A stretch of DNA of 64,000 bases from an uncultured Johnsonella sp. (GCA_937927235.1 CALBCM010000037.1:62001-126000), one strand, 5' to 3'. Numbered from the stretch's first letter, positions 51,397 through 60,782 are shown. The notes: generated by a model not told the origin, from the sequence alone. Program-made: numbers and translations.

Positions 51397-52806
51397 TTGA
51401 TTCACCAATATATAAATAATGGTTATTATATCATTCTTGATGTGAACTCAGGCTCGGTGCATGTGGCCGATAAGCTCATCTATGATGCGGTAGCCCTGAC
51501 CGAGCCTCTGATAGGAGAGCTGGAAAAGCCTGTGGAGCTGAGCAAAGAAATAAAAGTTCGGGTCAGCACCGGATTAAAAAGCAAAGGCTATACAGAGGAA
51601 GATATAGAGGAAGCTCTTAGTGATATACAAGAGCTTATAAATATGGAAGAGCTTTTTACTAAAGATATTTATGAATTATATATAAAGGATTTTAAAGCAA
51701 GAAAGACTGTAGTAAAGGCACTGTGCCTGCATGTGGCACATGACTGCAACCTTGCCTGCAGGTATTGCTTTGCAGAGGAAGGGGAGTACCACGGCAGGAG
51801 AGCCTTAATGAGCTATGAGGTCGGGAAAAAAGCCCTTGATTTTTTAGTTGCAAACTCAGGCAAAAGGCGCAATCTTGAGGTTGACTTTTTCGGCGGAGAG
51901 CCGCTTATGAACTGGCAGGTGGTTAAAAAGCTTGTAGCCTACGGGCGCTCTCTTGAAAAAGCTAATGATAAGAATTTTAGATTTACTCTGACTACAAATG
52001 GAATGCTGATCAATGACGAAGTTATAGAGTTTTGCAATAAAGAGATGAGCAATGTGGTGCTGAGTCTTGACGGAAGAAAAGAGATAAACGATGCCATGAG
52101 GCCGGCAAGAGGCTGCAAAGCCGGAAGCCGTAAGGGGAGCTATGATGTAATAGTTCCCAATTATAAGAAATTTGTAAAAAGCAGAGGAACAAAGGATTAT
52201 TTTATAAGGGGAACCTATACCAGAAATAACCTTGACTTTTCAAAGGATGTGCTGCATTTTGCGGAGCTTGGATTTGAGCAGACAAGTATGGAGCCTGTGG
52301 TAGGTGACGAGAGTGAGAGCTATACTATAAAATCTGAGGATATACCGAGGCTGATGGAAGAATATGATAATCTGGCAAAGGAATATTTAAAAAGCAAAAA
52401 GGAAGGCAGGAGCTTCAATTTCTTTCATTTTAATATAGATTTAAAGCAAGGTCCCTGCGTAGCCAAGAAGCTTTCAGGCTGCGGTGCGGGAGTTGAATAT
52501 CTTGCAGTTACGCCGTGGGGAGATTTTTATCCCTGTCATCAGTTTGTGGGAAAAGAGGAGTTTTTGCTCGGAGATGTTGACAGAGGACTTATAAGGCAGG
52601 ATATAAGCGATGAGTTTAAGCTCTGCAATGTATATGCAAAACCAAAGTGTCGTGACTGCTTTGCAAGATTTTACTGCAGCGGGGGCTGTGCAGCAAATTC
52701 CTATAATTTTCACGGCTCACTTACTGATACCTATGAGCTTGGCTGTGAGCTTCAGAAAAAGCGTATAGAGTGTGCAATAATGATAAAAGCGGCATTAGCC
52801 GAATAA
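51397..52806 (+). CDS. scfB: SCIFF thioether-forming radical SAM maturase
   Basis: 469 aa. The N-terminal 100 residues (IILDVNSGSVHVADKLIYDA) form the peptide-binding region. The radical SAM motif C-x3-C-x2-C is at Cys117, Cys121 and Cys124 (DCNLACRYCF). The C-terminal SPASM/twitch region has the usual cysteines (CGAGVEY, CHQF, CRDC, FYCSGGCA, GCELQKKR) for two auxiliary iron-sulfur clusters. The enzyme cross-links Cys of SCIFF to a nearby residue's alpha carbon. The start is TTG, 6 bases after AGAGAGG. It follows scfA and precedes secDF, an order kept in many Clostridia. Confidence 0.96.
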   Translation: MIHQYINNGYYIILDVNSGSVHVADKLIYDAVALTEPLIGELEKPVELSKEIKVRVSTGLKSKGYTEEDIEEALSDIQELINMEELFTKDIYELYIKDFKARKTVVKALCLHVAHDCNLACRYCFAEEGEYHGRRALMSYEVGKKALDFLVANSGKRRNLEVDFFGGEPLMNWQVVKKLVAYGRSLEKANDKNFRFTLTTNGMLINDEVIEFCNKEMSNVVLSLDGRKEINDAMRPARGCKAGSRKGSYDVIVPNYKKFVKSRGTKDYFIRGTYTRNNLDFSKDVLHFAELGFEQTSMEPVVGDESESYTIKSEDIPRLMEEYDNLAKEYLKSKKEGRSFNFFHFNIDLKQGPCVAKKLSGCGAGVEYLAVTPWGDFYPCHQFVGKEEFLLGDVDRGLIRQDISDEFKLCNVYAKPKCRDCFARFYCSGGCAANSYNFHGSLTDTYELGCELQKKRIECAIMIKAALAE

Positions 52807-52820
52807 AAAGGAGAAAATAT

Positions 52821-55106
52821 ATGAGAGTCAATCAAAAGAGGGGGGTTTTAAAGCTCATAGTAGTATTTGCGGCATTGGCGGTATTTGCCTACCTTGCCTA
52901 TATGAGCATGAGTCAGATTAAGCTTGGTCTTGACCTTGCCGGAGGTGTCAGCATAACCTACCAGACGGTTGAAGAAAATCCGAGTGATAAGGATATGAGC
53001 GATACTGTGTATAAGCTGCAGCAAAGGGTTGATAATTATTCAACTGAAGCAGAAGTATACAGAGAGGGAGATAACAGGATAAATATAGACATTCCCGGAG
53101 TATCGGATGCAAATGCCATACTTGAGGAGCTCGGAAAGCCGGGTTCACTCAGCTTTGTAGGTCCTGACGGAAATGTAATATTAACCGGTGACATGGTAGA
53201 ATCAGCTCAGGCAGCTTCAACAGTGGAGCAGAGCACCGGTCAGAGAAAGTATTTAGTTGAGCTGTCATTTAAAGAAGAGGGCAGGCAGGCTTTTGCAGAT
53301 GCCACCACCAAGTTTTTAAATCAGAATATTGCCATAATTTATGACGGCAAGATGGTGTCCAATCCTGTAGTCAGAGCTGCTATTACAGACGGCAAATGTA
53401 CTATAGACGGCATGAAGGATCACGAGGAGGCTGAAAAGCTTGCTTCTACAATACGTATCGGCTCTCTTTCACTTGAGCTGATGGAGCTTAGAAGCAATGT
53501 TGTAGGTGCAAAGCTTGGTCAGGATGCCATAGCTACAAGCTTAAAGGCGGCAGCTATAGGCTTTGCCGCAGTAGCGGTTTTTATGCTCGTCGGCTATCTG
53601 CTTCCGGGACTGGTTGCTGTAATAGCACTTGCAATTTATGTGGCAGTCATGGTATGCCTGCTGGCAGCTTTTGAAATTACCCTTACCCTGCCCGGTATTG
53701 CAGGTATTATACTGTCAATAGGTATGGCAGTGGATGCCAACGTAGTTATATTTGCAAGAATTAAAGAGGAAATCGGTGAGGGCAAGGCAGTTGATGCTGC
53801 AATCAAGGCTGGCTATCATAAAGCGCTTTCAGCTATAATTGACGGAAACATTACTACACTGATTGCGGCTGCGGTACTCTTTATAATGGGAACAGGTACT
53901 GTTAAGGGCTTTGCCTCTACTCTCGGTCTTGGCATACTGCTTTCAATGTTTACCGCAATATTTATTACAAGAAATGTAATGGACGGATTTTACCATGTAG
54001 GAGTCTCGGACCCGAAGCTTTATGGAAGCAAAAAGGATAAAAAAATAATAGATTTCTTATCAAAGAAAAATATTTTTATAGCAGCTTCGGTTATTGTGAT
54101 AGGCATAGGCATGGTGACAATGTTTATGAATGATGCGGCTACAGGCAAAAAATTTAATTACAGCATAGACTTTAAGGGCGGAACCTCCACCAATGTGACC
54201 TTTAATGAGGACATGTCACTTGAGGATATTTCAAGCAAAGTCGTTCCGGTAGTGGGTCAGATAACAAAGGATGCAGATATTCAGACCCAGAAGGTCAAGG
54301 ATTCCAATGAGGTTATCATTAAAACCAGAACACTGAATGTAGAGGAAAGGGAGCAGCTCAATCAGGCGCTTGCCTCAAATTTCGGAGTTGATGCTGAAAA
54401 GATTACCGCTGAAAGTATTTCTGCTACAGTAAGCTCGGAAATGAAAAAAGATGCGATTATAGCAACTCTTGTAGCGACTGTGCTTATGCTTTTATATATT
54501 TGGATAAGATTCAGCGATATTAGATTTGCGGTAAGCTCCGTGATGGCTCTTATGCACGATGTACTTGTGGTAGTTGCCTTTTATGCAGTGGCAAAATGGA
54601 GCCTTGGCTCAACCTTTATAGCCTGTATTCTGACTATAGTAGGCTATTCTATTAATGCCACCATAGTTATTTTTGACAGACTGAGAGAAAATCTGAAGAA
54701 CCTGTCACGTAAGCTGGGAAAGAAAGAGATAGTTAATTTAAGCATTACTCAGACCCTGTCAAGAAGTATAAATTCTTCTCTTACCACCTTTATCACTATA
54801 TTTATACTTTATCTGTTCGGAGTATCTTCTATAAAGGAATTTGCACTTCCCATTATGGTAGGTATAGTCTGCGGAACCTATTCTTCAGTATGCCTTGCCT
54901 GTGCTTTTTGGTATATATTAAGTGAATCTGTGAAAAAAGCCCCAGCGGCACCAGCTTTGGAGAATGCTGACAAAGCTAAAAAGCCGGAAAGGATTTCAAA
55001 GGTTAAGGCTGAAAGTGCAGATATCAATAAGGAGCCGGAATCTGAAAATAATTATAGCAAAGTCTCTAATAAAAAGAAGTCTAATAAGAAAAAAAGAAAA
55101 AGATAA
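52821..55106 (+). CDS. secDF: Fused protein-export membrane protein SecDF
   Basis: 761 aa. SecD half: a first helix (about 10-28), an outside domain with GLDLAGGVSITYQT and KPGSLSFVGPDGN, then five helices (about 230-400) with the GMAVDANVVIFARI motif. SecF half: a first helix (about 417-435), SIDFKGGTSTNVTF, and helices (about 545-710) with IVGYSINATIVIFDRLREN. SecDF uses the proton or sodium gradient to help pull proteins through SecYEG. The C-terminal 60 residues are basic and Lys-rich. The ATG at 52821 has AAAAGGAG at a good distance; an upstream in-frame ATG lies within scfB. Confidence 0.96.
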   Translation: MRVNQKRGVLKLIVVFAALAVFAYLAYMSMSQIKLGLDLAGGVSITYQTVEENPSDKDMSDTVYKLQQRVDNYSTEAEVYREGDNRINIDIPGVSDANAILEELGKPGSLSFVGPDGNVILTGDMVESAQAASTVEQSTGQRKYLVELSFKEEGRQAFADATTKFLNQNIAIIYDGKMVSNPVVRAAITDGKCTIDGMKDHEEAEKLASTIRIGSLSLELMELRSNVVGAKLGQDAIATSLKAAAIGFAAVAVFMLVGYLLPGLVAVIALAIYVAVMVCLLAAFEITLTLPGIAGIILSIGMAVDANVVIFARIKEEIGEGKAVDAAIKAGYHKALSAIIDGNITTLIAAAVLFIMGTGTVKGFASTLGLGILLSMFTAIFITRNVMDGFYHVGVSDPKLYGSKKDKKIIDFLSKKNIFIAASVIVIGIGMVTMFMNDAATGKKFNYSIDFKGGTSTNVTFNEDMSLEDISSKVVPVVGQITKDADIQTQKVKDSNEVIIKTRTLNVEEREQLNQALASNFGVDAEKITAESISATVSSEMKKDAIIATLVATVLMLLYIWIRFSDIRFAVSSVMALMHDVLVVVAFYAVAKWSLGSTFIACILTIVGYSINATIVIFDRLRENLKNLSRKLGKKEIVNLSITQTLSRSINSSLTTFITIFILYLFGVSSIKEFALPIMVGIVCGTYSSVCLACAFWYILSESVKKAPAAPALENADKAKKPERISKVKAESADINKEPESENNYSKVSNKKKSNKKKRKR

Positions 55107-55136
55107 GCTGCATTTATAAAATTTTGGGAGTCTTTT

Positions 55137-56282
55137 ATGATTTATAAGGTGATTGCAAGACAGGGGAGAGCGAAATCAGCAACTGTTGAAACTGTACACG
55201 GGATAATAGAAACTCCGGTATTTATGAATGTAGGAACAGCGGCTGCAATAAAGGGAGCCGTATCCAGCGAGGATTTAATCCAGATAGGTACTCAGGTTCA
55301 GCTGTCAAATACCTACCACCTGCATGTACGTCCGGGTGACAATATTATAAAAAGGCTTGGCGGTCTGCATAGCTTTATGAATTGGAGAAGACCTGTGCTT
55401 ACCGATTCCGGCGGGTTTCAGGTGTTTTCGCTTGCCGGCTTGCGAAAAATAAAAGAAGAGGGCGTGCATTTTAATTCACATATTGATGGCAAAAGGATTT
55501 TTATGGGACCTGAGGAAAGTATGCAGATTCAGTCCAATCTTGCTTCGACTATAGCCATGGCATTTGATGAATGCCCTCCCGCACTGTCAGAAAGAGAATA
55601 CATAGAAAAATCAGTACAGCGGACAAGCCGGTGGCTTGTCCGCTGCGTAAATGAAATGAAGCGGCTTAATGCACTTGAAGCTACAATTAATAAGCAGCAG
55701 CTCCTTTTTGGGATAAATCAAGGCGGAATTTTTGAAGACATAAGAATTAAGCACGCAAAGGAAATTTCGGAGCTTGAACTTGACGGCTATGCAATAGGGG
55801 GACTTGCAGTGGGAGAAAGCCATGAAGATATGTACAGAATAATTGAAGCGGTGGTACCTCATCTTCCTGCAGGCAAGCCTACTTATCTTATGGGAGTGGG
55901 AACTCCGGAAAATATCCTTGAGGCTGTTGAAAGAGGAGTTGATTTTTTTGACTGTGTCTATCCCAGCAGGAACGGAAGACATGGGCAGGTTTATACTAAT
56001 TTTGGCAAGCTGAACTTGTTTAATAAAAAACATGAAATTGACGCAGCGCCTATAGAGGAGGGCTGCGGCTGCCCTGCATGTAAGTCCTACTCAAGAGCCT
56101 ATATAAGACATCTGCTTAAGGCAGGTGAAATGCTGGGCATGCGTCTTTGTGTATTGCATAATTTATATTTTTATAATAAAATGATGTCTGAAATCAGAGA
56201 AGCAATAAGGCAGGGAGATTTTAAACAGTATAAAAAAACTAAATTGGAAAGATACAGGCAGTCCCTCGCTTCAAATGTTTAA
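55137..56282 (+). CDS. tgt: Queuine/preQ1 tRNA-guanine transglycosylase
   Basis: 381 aa. Tgt exchanges guanine-34 of tRNAs with GUN anticodons for preQ1. Conserved features are TDSGGFQVFSL (catalytic Asp at about 90), FGINQGGIF, YAIGGLAVGE, the nucleophile Asp in FDCVYPSRNGRHG (about 263) and the zinc site C-x-C-x2-C...H in GCGCPACKSYSRAYIRHLLK. GGGAG precedes the ATG. The order secDF-tgt-yajC, instead of yajC first, is a variant of the usual export cluster. Confidence 0.97.
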   Translation: MIYKVIARQGRAKSATVETVHGIIETPVFMNVGTAAAIKGAVSSEDLIQIGTQVQLSNTYHLHVRPGDNIIKRLGGLHSFMNWRRPVLTDSGGFQVFSLAGLRKIKEEGVHFNSHIDGKRIFMGPEESMQIQSNLASTIAMAFDECPPALSEREYIEKSVQRTSRWLVRCVNEMKRLNALEATINKQQLLFGINQGGIFEDIRIKHAKEISELELDGYAIGGLAVGESHEDMYRIIEAVVPHLPAGKPTYLMGVGTPENILEAVERGVDFFDCVYPSRNGRHGQVYTNFGKLNLFNKKHEIDAAPIEEGCGCPACKSYSRAYIRHLLKAGEMLGMRLCVLHNLYFYNKMMSEIREAIRQGDFKQYKKTKLERYRQSLASNV

Positions 56283-56334
56283 AGCTTGGAGCGGAACAGG
56301 CAATACAAAATTAATAAAGGCTTGGAGATAAACA

Positions 56335-56385
56335 ATGATAAAAGCATTAATAAGAGCAATAGTAAGATTAATATTAAGATTTTAA
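56335..56385 (+). CDS. Possible 16-aa cationic amphipathic peptide ORF
   Basis: ATG with TTGGAG upstream, 16 codons and TAA in the 171-base tgt-yajC gap. The peptide is MIKALIRAIVRLILRF: all residues are hydrophobic except Lys3, Arg7, Arg11 and Arg15, spaced exactly four apart, so an alpha helix would have one positive face. The DNA shows a 12-base period (about 56344-56379). It may be a small membrane peptide, a leader, or a chance product of a short repeat. Confidence 0.35.
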   Translation: MIKALIRAIVRLILRF

Positions 56386-56453
56386 GGTATACCCTGCCTT
56401 AAGCTGAGCAGGAGCAGCAGCTTGTCAATATTATATTTTTAGGAGGTTTTTAT

Positions 56454-56759
56454 ATGTTATTAGCTGGTACAGCAGGTACGGGAGGATTTAATATAGGTAT
56501 AATTATCATCTATATTGTAGGCTTTGGTGCCTTGATGTATTTTATGTCATATCGACCGCAGAAAAAGGAGCAGGATAGAAAAAAGGAGCTTCTTTCAAGT
56601 CTTGAAATAGGAGATTCGGTATGTACTACCGCCGGATTTTATGGAGTCATAATTGACATTACAGAAGATATGCTTATAGTTGAATTTGGAAATAATAAAA
56701 ACTGCCGTATCCCTATGAGAAAGGATGCAGTAGTTGAGGTTGAAAAGCCTGAAAATTAA
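56454..56759 (+). CDS. yajC: Preprotein translocase accessory subunit YajC
   Basis: 101 aa. One N-terminal membrane helix (about 8-36), then YFMSYRPQKKEQDRKKELLSSL and the small cytoplasmic domain EIGDSVCTTAGFYGVIIDI, all typical of YajC, which associates with SecDF-YidC in protein export. A perfect AGGAGG lies 7 bases before the ATG. A terminator follows. Confidence 0.95.
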   Translation: MLLAGTAGTGGFNIGIIIIYIVGFGALMYFMSYRPQKKEQDRKKELLSSLEIGDSVCTTAGFYGVIIDITEDMLIVEFGNNKNCRIPMRKDAVVEVEKPEN

Positions 56760-56809
56760 ACCCCGCATTAATTAAACTGAAAGCAAAAAATAAATACGAA
56801 CTGATTAAA

Positions 56810-56838
56810 CTCCTATGCTGTATAGTATAGGAGCTTTG
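56810..56838 (+). terminator. Terminator after yajC
   Basis: CTCCTAT / ATAGGAG stem with a 10-base loop, followed by CTTTGT. Confidence 0.7.
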
Positions 56839-56891
56839 TATATATTTTAACTAAATGCATTTAGAGAGCTTATATAAGGAAATTTAATTTT

Positions 56892-59381
56892 ATGAAAATT
56901 TTAAAATTATTAAGAAATAAATTTGTTGTGCTGGGAATAGTATTTACAGTGGCTCTAATAGGCTATTTTGTTATGATTGCCGGCAGGGGCGTAAAGGGAG
57001 GTCCGGTATATACCAGCATAGAAGAAGCATCTTTGCCGGTATTATGGGTTGAGATGACTGGAAAACAGATGAATTGTATGAGAGGCTTTTTAAATGACCC
57101 GGGAATAAATGTAAGCTATGATACTTTGACAGTAGTACCTGAGGACAGAAAGCTTAAGCTTTTTATCAGAGAAAATTCTATGACTATCACAGGTATTAAA
57201 TATGAAATTAGAAGTGCGGACCTTTCAGAGCTGATTGACAGAGGCAGTGTTGACGATTTTTTAAATTCAGAGAGTGAACAGGGGATAGACTTTATACTGC
57301 CGGTGGGAAATTATCTGAGTGAATGGAAGAAATACCGACTTGACATTACGCTGATTACCGAAAATAAAGGTGAGGTACATTATTATACCGGGCTTATGAA
57401 GGGCAAGCAGGAAGAGCTTGTTAAGATGATAGAGCTCGCTAATTCCTTTTCTGATAGAAATTTTGATTATAATGCTGCCAGAGAAAATGCTACTTATTTG
57501 GAGTCGGATGATACAGGTGACAATACCAATCTTGGAGTGGTAAACTTAAAAAGCAGCTTTGAACAGCTGACTTACCGACAATTAAATCTACAGATGATAG
57601 GGGTTAAGGATATCAGGCTCTGTGCTTATGATGGCTATATGGGTGAAATTAAGATTACCTTTAGTGCGAGCAGTAAAAATGACAACGAAGCTGCCCAGCT
57701 TTACGAAATAAGTGAGAGTTTTGTAATACGTGTGGCACCTGAAAGACTGTATATGATGGATTATACAAGGACTATGAGTGAAGTGTTTTTAGGAGATTTA
57801 AGCCTGTTTAATGCTCAGAAGATTTGGCTTGGAATAAACAAAAATGATATAATTTCAGGACTGTCAAGCCCTAATGAAAGGTTTACGGCATTTGTTTCCA
57901 ATAGAGACCTTATTTATATAGACAGAGGGCTTGCCGACGAAAAAAGTAAAAGGACTGAGGTTAAGCCCGGTGCCATGAAGCTTTATTCATTTAGAAGCGG
58001 TGTAGATTCGGGGCTTAGGAGTGCCTATAATAAAAACGATATTAAACTCTTAAGAGCTGACGATGAGGGAGGAGTTGATTTCCTTGTTTACGGCTATATG
58101 AATCGTGGAGAGCATGAAGGTCAAACCGGTATAATTTATAACAGATATGAACCCCAAAAAAATATTATAGTTGAAAAATTTTTTATCCCAGTTGATAAAA
58201 CCTATGAGGAGATAAGGGAGGATGTGCTCGCCCTTGCACATCTTGGAGCGAACAACAATCTTTATATAAAGCTGGGCTCGGGAGTGTATTCTGTCGACCC
58301 TGACGGGGGCAGCAGCATAGCTGTGGTAGAAGGCCTGAGAGAGGGCTGTTATAGTATAAGTCCTCTTGAGAGCAGACTTGCATGGCAGGTAAAGCAGGAT
58401 AAGAGCGGGAGCGGGATTGTCAATTTTATGAATCTTGATACCGGAGATAAAAAGGAAATTAAAGCGGAACCCGGAAAACTCCTGTCTACAAAGGGATTTA
58501 TAGATACCGACCTTATACTTGGGATTTCGGAAGAACAAAATTCATGGCTGATAAACGGCAAAACTGCATTGACACCGTATAATGCCATTGAAATAATCAA
58601 TGACATGCTTGAAGTTCAGGAGCATTATGAAAGGGTCGGAAATTTTATAAGTGATGTAAGAGTTGAGGGCGGCAGAGTACATCTTAAGCTTTTAAGCAGA
58701 ACAGGAGATACAAGCTTTAATTTTGTAGCGGATGATACTATAGTAAGCAATGCGGAGCTGGTCACGGCGGCAGTTAAAGGGATAGGCTATAATATGTCGG
58801 AGGATAAGGGCAGAGTATTTTTCATGGAGTCTGATTTTATAAATGGAGAAAAAATCAAAAAGCTTACAGTACCTGAGAGCATAAGCTATGAAACTACAAA
58901 AAATATTACAATAAAGCGGCAGGATGAAGAAAAAAACTTCATCTCATATGCACATGGCGATATGCTTGCCAGCCATGAGGAGGCTGCCGCAGCGATAGAA
59001 TCGGCTTATCAGAATATGGGACTTGTGAGAGAAAACGGGACTCTCTTCTATGCAAGGGCAGCAGTATTAAGCTATAAGCTGCTTAAAGTCCCTGCGCCGA
59101 GGGCGTTGGAGTTTATGCAGGCGAGAGAGGAAGATTCTCTGACCTCACTTAGGGGAATAAGTCTTAAGCAGAGCTTTTATTTTCTGAACAGAAATCTTTA
59201 TGTGCTTGGATATTCTGACGGAGGTGTACCGCTTTTAATTTATGGGTATGATAAGAATAATATAAGTGTATATGATATTAATACTGGAGAAACTAAAAAG
59301 ATAGGAATTAAAGAGGCGGAGCTGATGTTTGATTCCGGCTATAATGATTTCTCTATAAATATTATACCCCGCCAGCATTAA
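56892..59381 (+). CDS. Large membrane-anchored protein with possible C39-like pseudo-domain
   Basis: 829 aa. One membrane helix near the N-terminus (about residues 10-30) puts the rest outside. The middle (about 300-640) has repeated strand-rich segments (AFVSNRDLIYID, LIYGY-like blocks) compatible with a beta-propeller. The last 80 residues (SLKQSFYFLNRNLYVLGY, PLLIYGYDKNNISVYDINTG) look like the second half of a C39-type papain fold, in which the usual catalytic His before x-IYGYD is replaced by Pro-Leu-Leu, so it is probably not a peptidase. I do not recognise a characterised family. It stands alone between two terminators. A surface sensing or scaffold role is possible, without direct evidence. 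Confidence 0.72.
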   Translation: MKILKLLRNKFVVLGIVFTVALIGYFVMIAGRGVKGGPVYTSIEEASLPVLWVEMTGKQMNCMRGFLNDPGINVSYDTLTVVPEDRKLKLFIRENSMTITGIKYEIRSADLSELIDRGSVDDFLNSESEQGIDFILPVGNYLSEWKKYRLDITLITENKGEVHYYTGLMKGKQEELVKMIELANSFSDRNFDYNAARENATYLESDDTGDNTNLGVVNLKSSFEQLTYRQLNLQMIGVKDIRLCAYDGYMGEIKITFSASSKNDNEAAQLYEISESFVIRVAPERLYMMDYTRTMSEVFLGDLSLFNAQKIWLGINKNDIISGLSSPNERFTAFVSNRDLIYIDRGLADEKSKRTEVKPGAMKLYSFRSGVDSGLRSAYNKNDIKLLRADDEGGVDFLVYGYMNRGEHEGQTGIIYNRYEPQKNIIVEKFFIPVDKTYEEIREDVLALAHLGANNNLYIKLGSGVYSVDPDGGSSIAVVEGLREGCYSISPLESRLAWQVKQDKSGSGIVNFMNLDTGDKKEIKAEPGKLLSTKGFIDTDLILGISEEQNSWLINGKTALTPYNAIEIINDMLEVQEHYERVGNFISDVRVEGGRVHLKLLSRTGDTSFNFVADDTIVSNAELVTAAVKGIGYNMSEDKGRVFFMESDFINGEKIKKLTVPESISYETTKNITIKRQDEEKNFISYAHGDMLASHEEAAAAIESAYQNMGLVRENGTLFYARAAVLSYKLLKVPAPRALEFMQAREEDSLTSLRGISLKQSFYFLNRNLYVLGYSDGGVPLLIYGYDKNNISVYDINTGETKKIGIKEAELMFDSGYNDFSINIIPRQH

Positions 59382-59389
59382 ATCAATCT

Positions 59390-59424
59390 AGGAGTTGTTG
59401 CAAAATGGCAGCAGCTCCTTTTTG
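59390..59424 (+). terminator. Terminator after the 829-aa gene (related to 37378-37440)
   Basis: 12-bp stem AGGAGTTGTTGC / GCAGCAGCTCCT (G-U pairs included), 6-base loop AAAATG, then TTTTTG. Confidence 0.85.
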
Positions 59425-59440
59425 TATAAAAGTAAAAAAG

Positions 59441-59490
59441 CAGGGGATGCCGCTCAATCATCCGCTTTGAGAATTTTACTACATCCCCTG
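59441..59490 (-). terminator. Putative terminator of the yeiH gene
   Basis: CAGGGGATG / CATCCCCTG 9-bp stem with a long loop, just after the minus-strand yeiH stop; on the minus strand CTTTTTTACTTTT follows. Confidence 0.6.
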
Positions 59491-59508
59491 TTTAATTAAG
59501 TACCGGTG

Positions 59509-60549
59509 CTACAGGAGTCCCATCACTTTCTGCATTATAAGGCTTACGATCGTGATTGCGCCCCAGCAGCCCATACCAAGTATTATTGACTTGCCTCCGG
59601 TTTTTATGAGCTTTACTATATCCGAATTAATGCCGATGGCAGCCATTGCCATAATTATAAAGAACTTGCTTAATTCTTTGAGTGGAGTAAAAATTTCTTT
59701 CGGTACACCGAGTGAGGGGGCTAAAGTAGTGATTATTGAGGTGGCTACAAAATAAAGTATAAACATAGGAAATATTTTTTTGAGATTAAAGCTTTCCGCC
59801 TCGGCGTTGTCCACCTGTCTGTTTTTTTTAAGACGCAGATAGCTCAGTGCAAGGGTGATAGGTATAATAGCGAGGGTCCTTGTGAGCTTGACGATTACGG
59901 CCTTATCCAGGGTTGCACTGCCGAGCGACCACATGCTGTCCCAGGTTGAGGCGGCAGCGGTGACTGAGGAGGTATCATTTACCGCAGTTCCGGCAAAGAT
60001 ACCGAAAGCCTCTCCGCTGGCATGGTCAATCCCTATGGCTTTGCCGAGTACAGGGAAAATTACAGCGGCAATTACATTAAAAAAGAAAATGACGGAAATT
60101 GCCTGGGCAACCTCTTTGTCATCAGCTTCAATTACCGGTGCAGCGGCAGCTATGGCGGAGCCTCCGCAGATGGAGGAGCCTACACCTATGAGGGTAGCTG
60201 TATTGGTTTCGATTTTAAGGAGCTTATGCAGGAAATATGCCGTAATCAGTGAGGTGGCTATAGTGCAGATTATAATAGGGAGGGACTGCTTTCCGGTTTG
60301 AAATATTACATTCAGATTAAGCCCGAATCCCAACAAGACTACAGCCCACTGCAAAACTTTTTTTGAAACAAATTTTACTCCGGGTTTACTACCTTCGTCT
60401 AAGCTCTTGAAGGCTGAGATAATCATGCCTGCCAGCATTGCGATTACCGCTCCTCCTATCAGGGGATAGCTTTTTCCCAAGAGCCATGAGGGTGCGGCAA
60501 CGGCAAGACAGATAAAGATGCCTTTAAAATTAGTTTTAATAAAATTCAT
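59509..60549 (-). CDS. yeiH: YeiH family (UPF0324) membrane transporter
   Basis: 346 aa on the minus strand, with about ten membrane helices. The family blocks are clear: KVLQWAVVLLGFGLNL, LIGVGSSICGGSAIAAAAPV (about 120-140), FGIFAGTAVNDTSSVTAA (about 184-201) and DKAVIVKLTRTLAIIP. The family is called a putative sulfate or organosulfonate exporter; substrate here is unknown. The glycine- and alanine-rich CGGSAI segment is the suspected transport site. AAAGGG precedes the ATG. It is a single-gene unit, divergent from murA. Confidence 0.92.
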   Translation of the reverse strand: MNFIKTNFKGIFICLAVAAPSWLLGKSYPLIGGAVIAMLAGMIISAFKSLDEGSKPGVKFVSKKVLQWAVVLLGFGLNLNVIFQTGKQSLPIIICTIATSLITAYFLHKLLKIETNTATLIGVGSSICGGSAIAAAAPVIEADDKEVAQAISVIFFFNVIAAVIFPVLGKAIGIDHASGEAFGIFAGTAVNDTSSVTAAASTWDSMWSLGSATLDKAVIVKLTRTLAIIPITLALSYLRLKKNRQVDNAEAESFNLKKIFPMFILYFVATSIITTLAPSLGVPKEIFTPLKELSKFFIIMAMAAIGINSDIVKLIKTGGKSIILGMGCWGAITIVSLIMQKVMGLL

Positions 60550-60782
60550 AAATTTGTGCCCTTTCTTTTGTTAGTTTTAGCATGAGATTATTTTATATCC
60601 GTTTTCAACCTAAGTATTTTTACTAATATTATAGTTTGCAGTAGCTGTATTGTCTATACTTAGAGCAGATATTCACTATCAGTTTAGAAGATTATTTAGA
60701 GGATGCTGCTTATTAAAATATAGTCGGAGCGGCTAAAAAAGCCACATTGACAAAGATTTATTAGAAAAGTTTTACATAATTC

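Noticed and set aside
59855..60301. 148-codon plus-strand open frame
   Set aside because: Antisense to yeiH, whose family motifs are clear.
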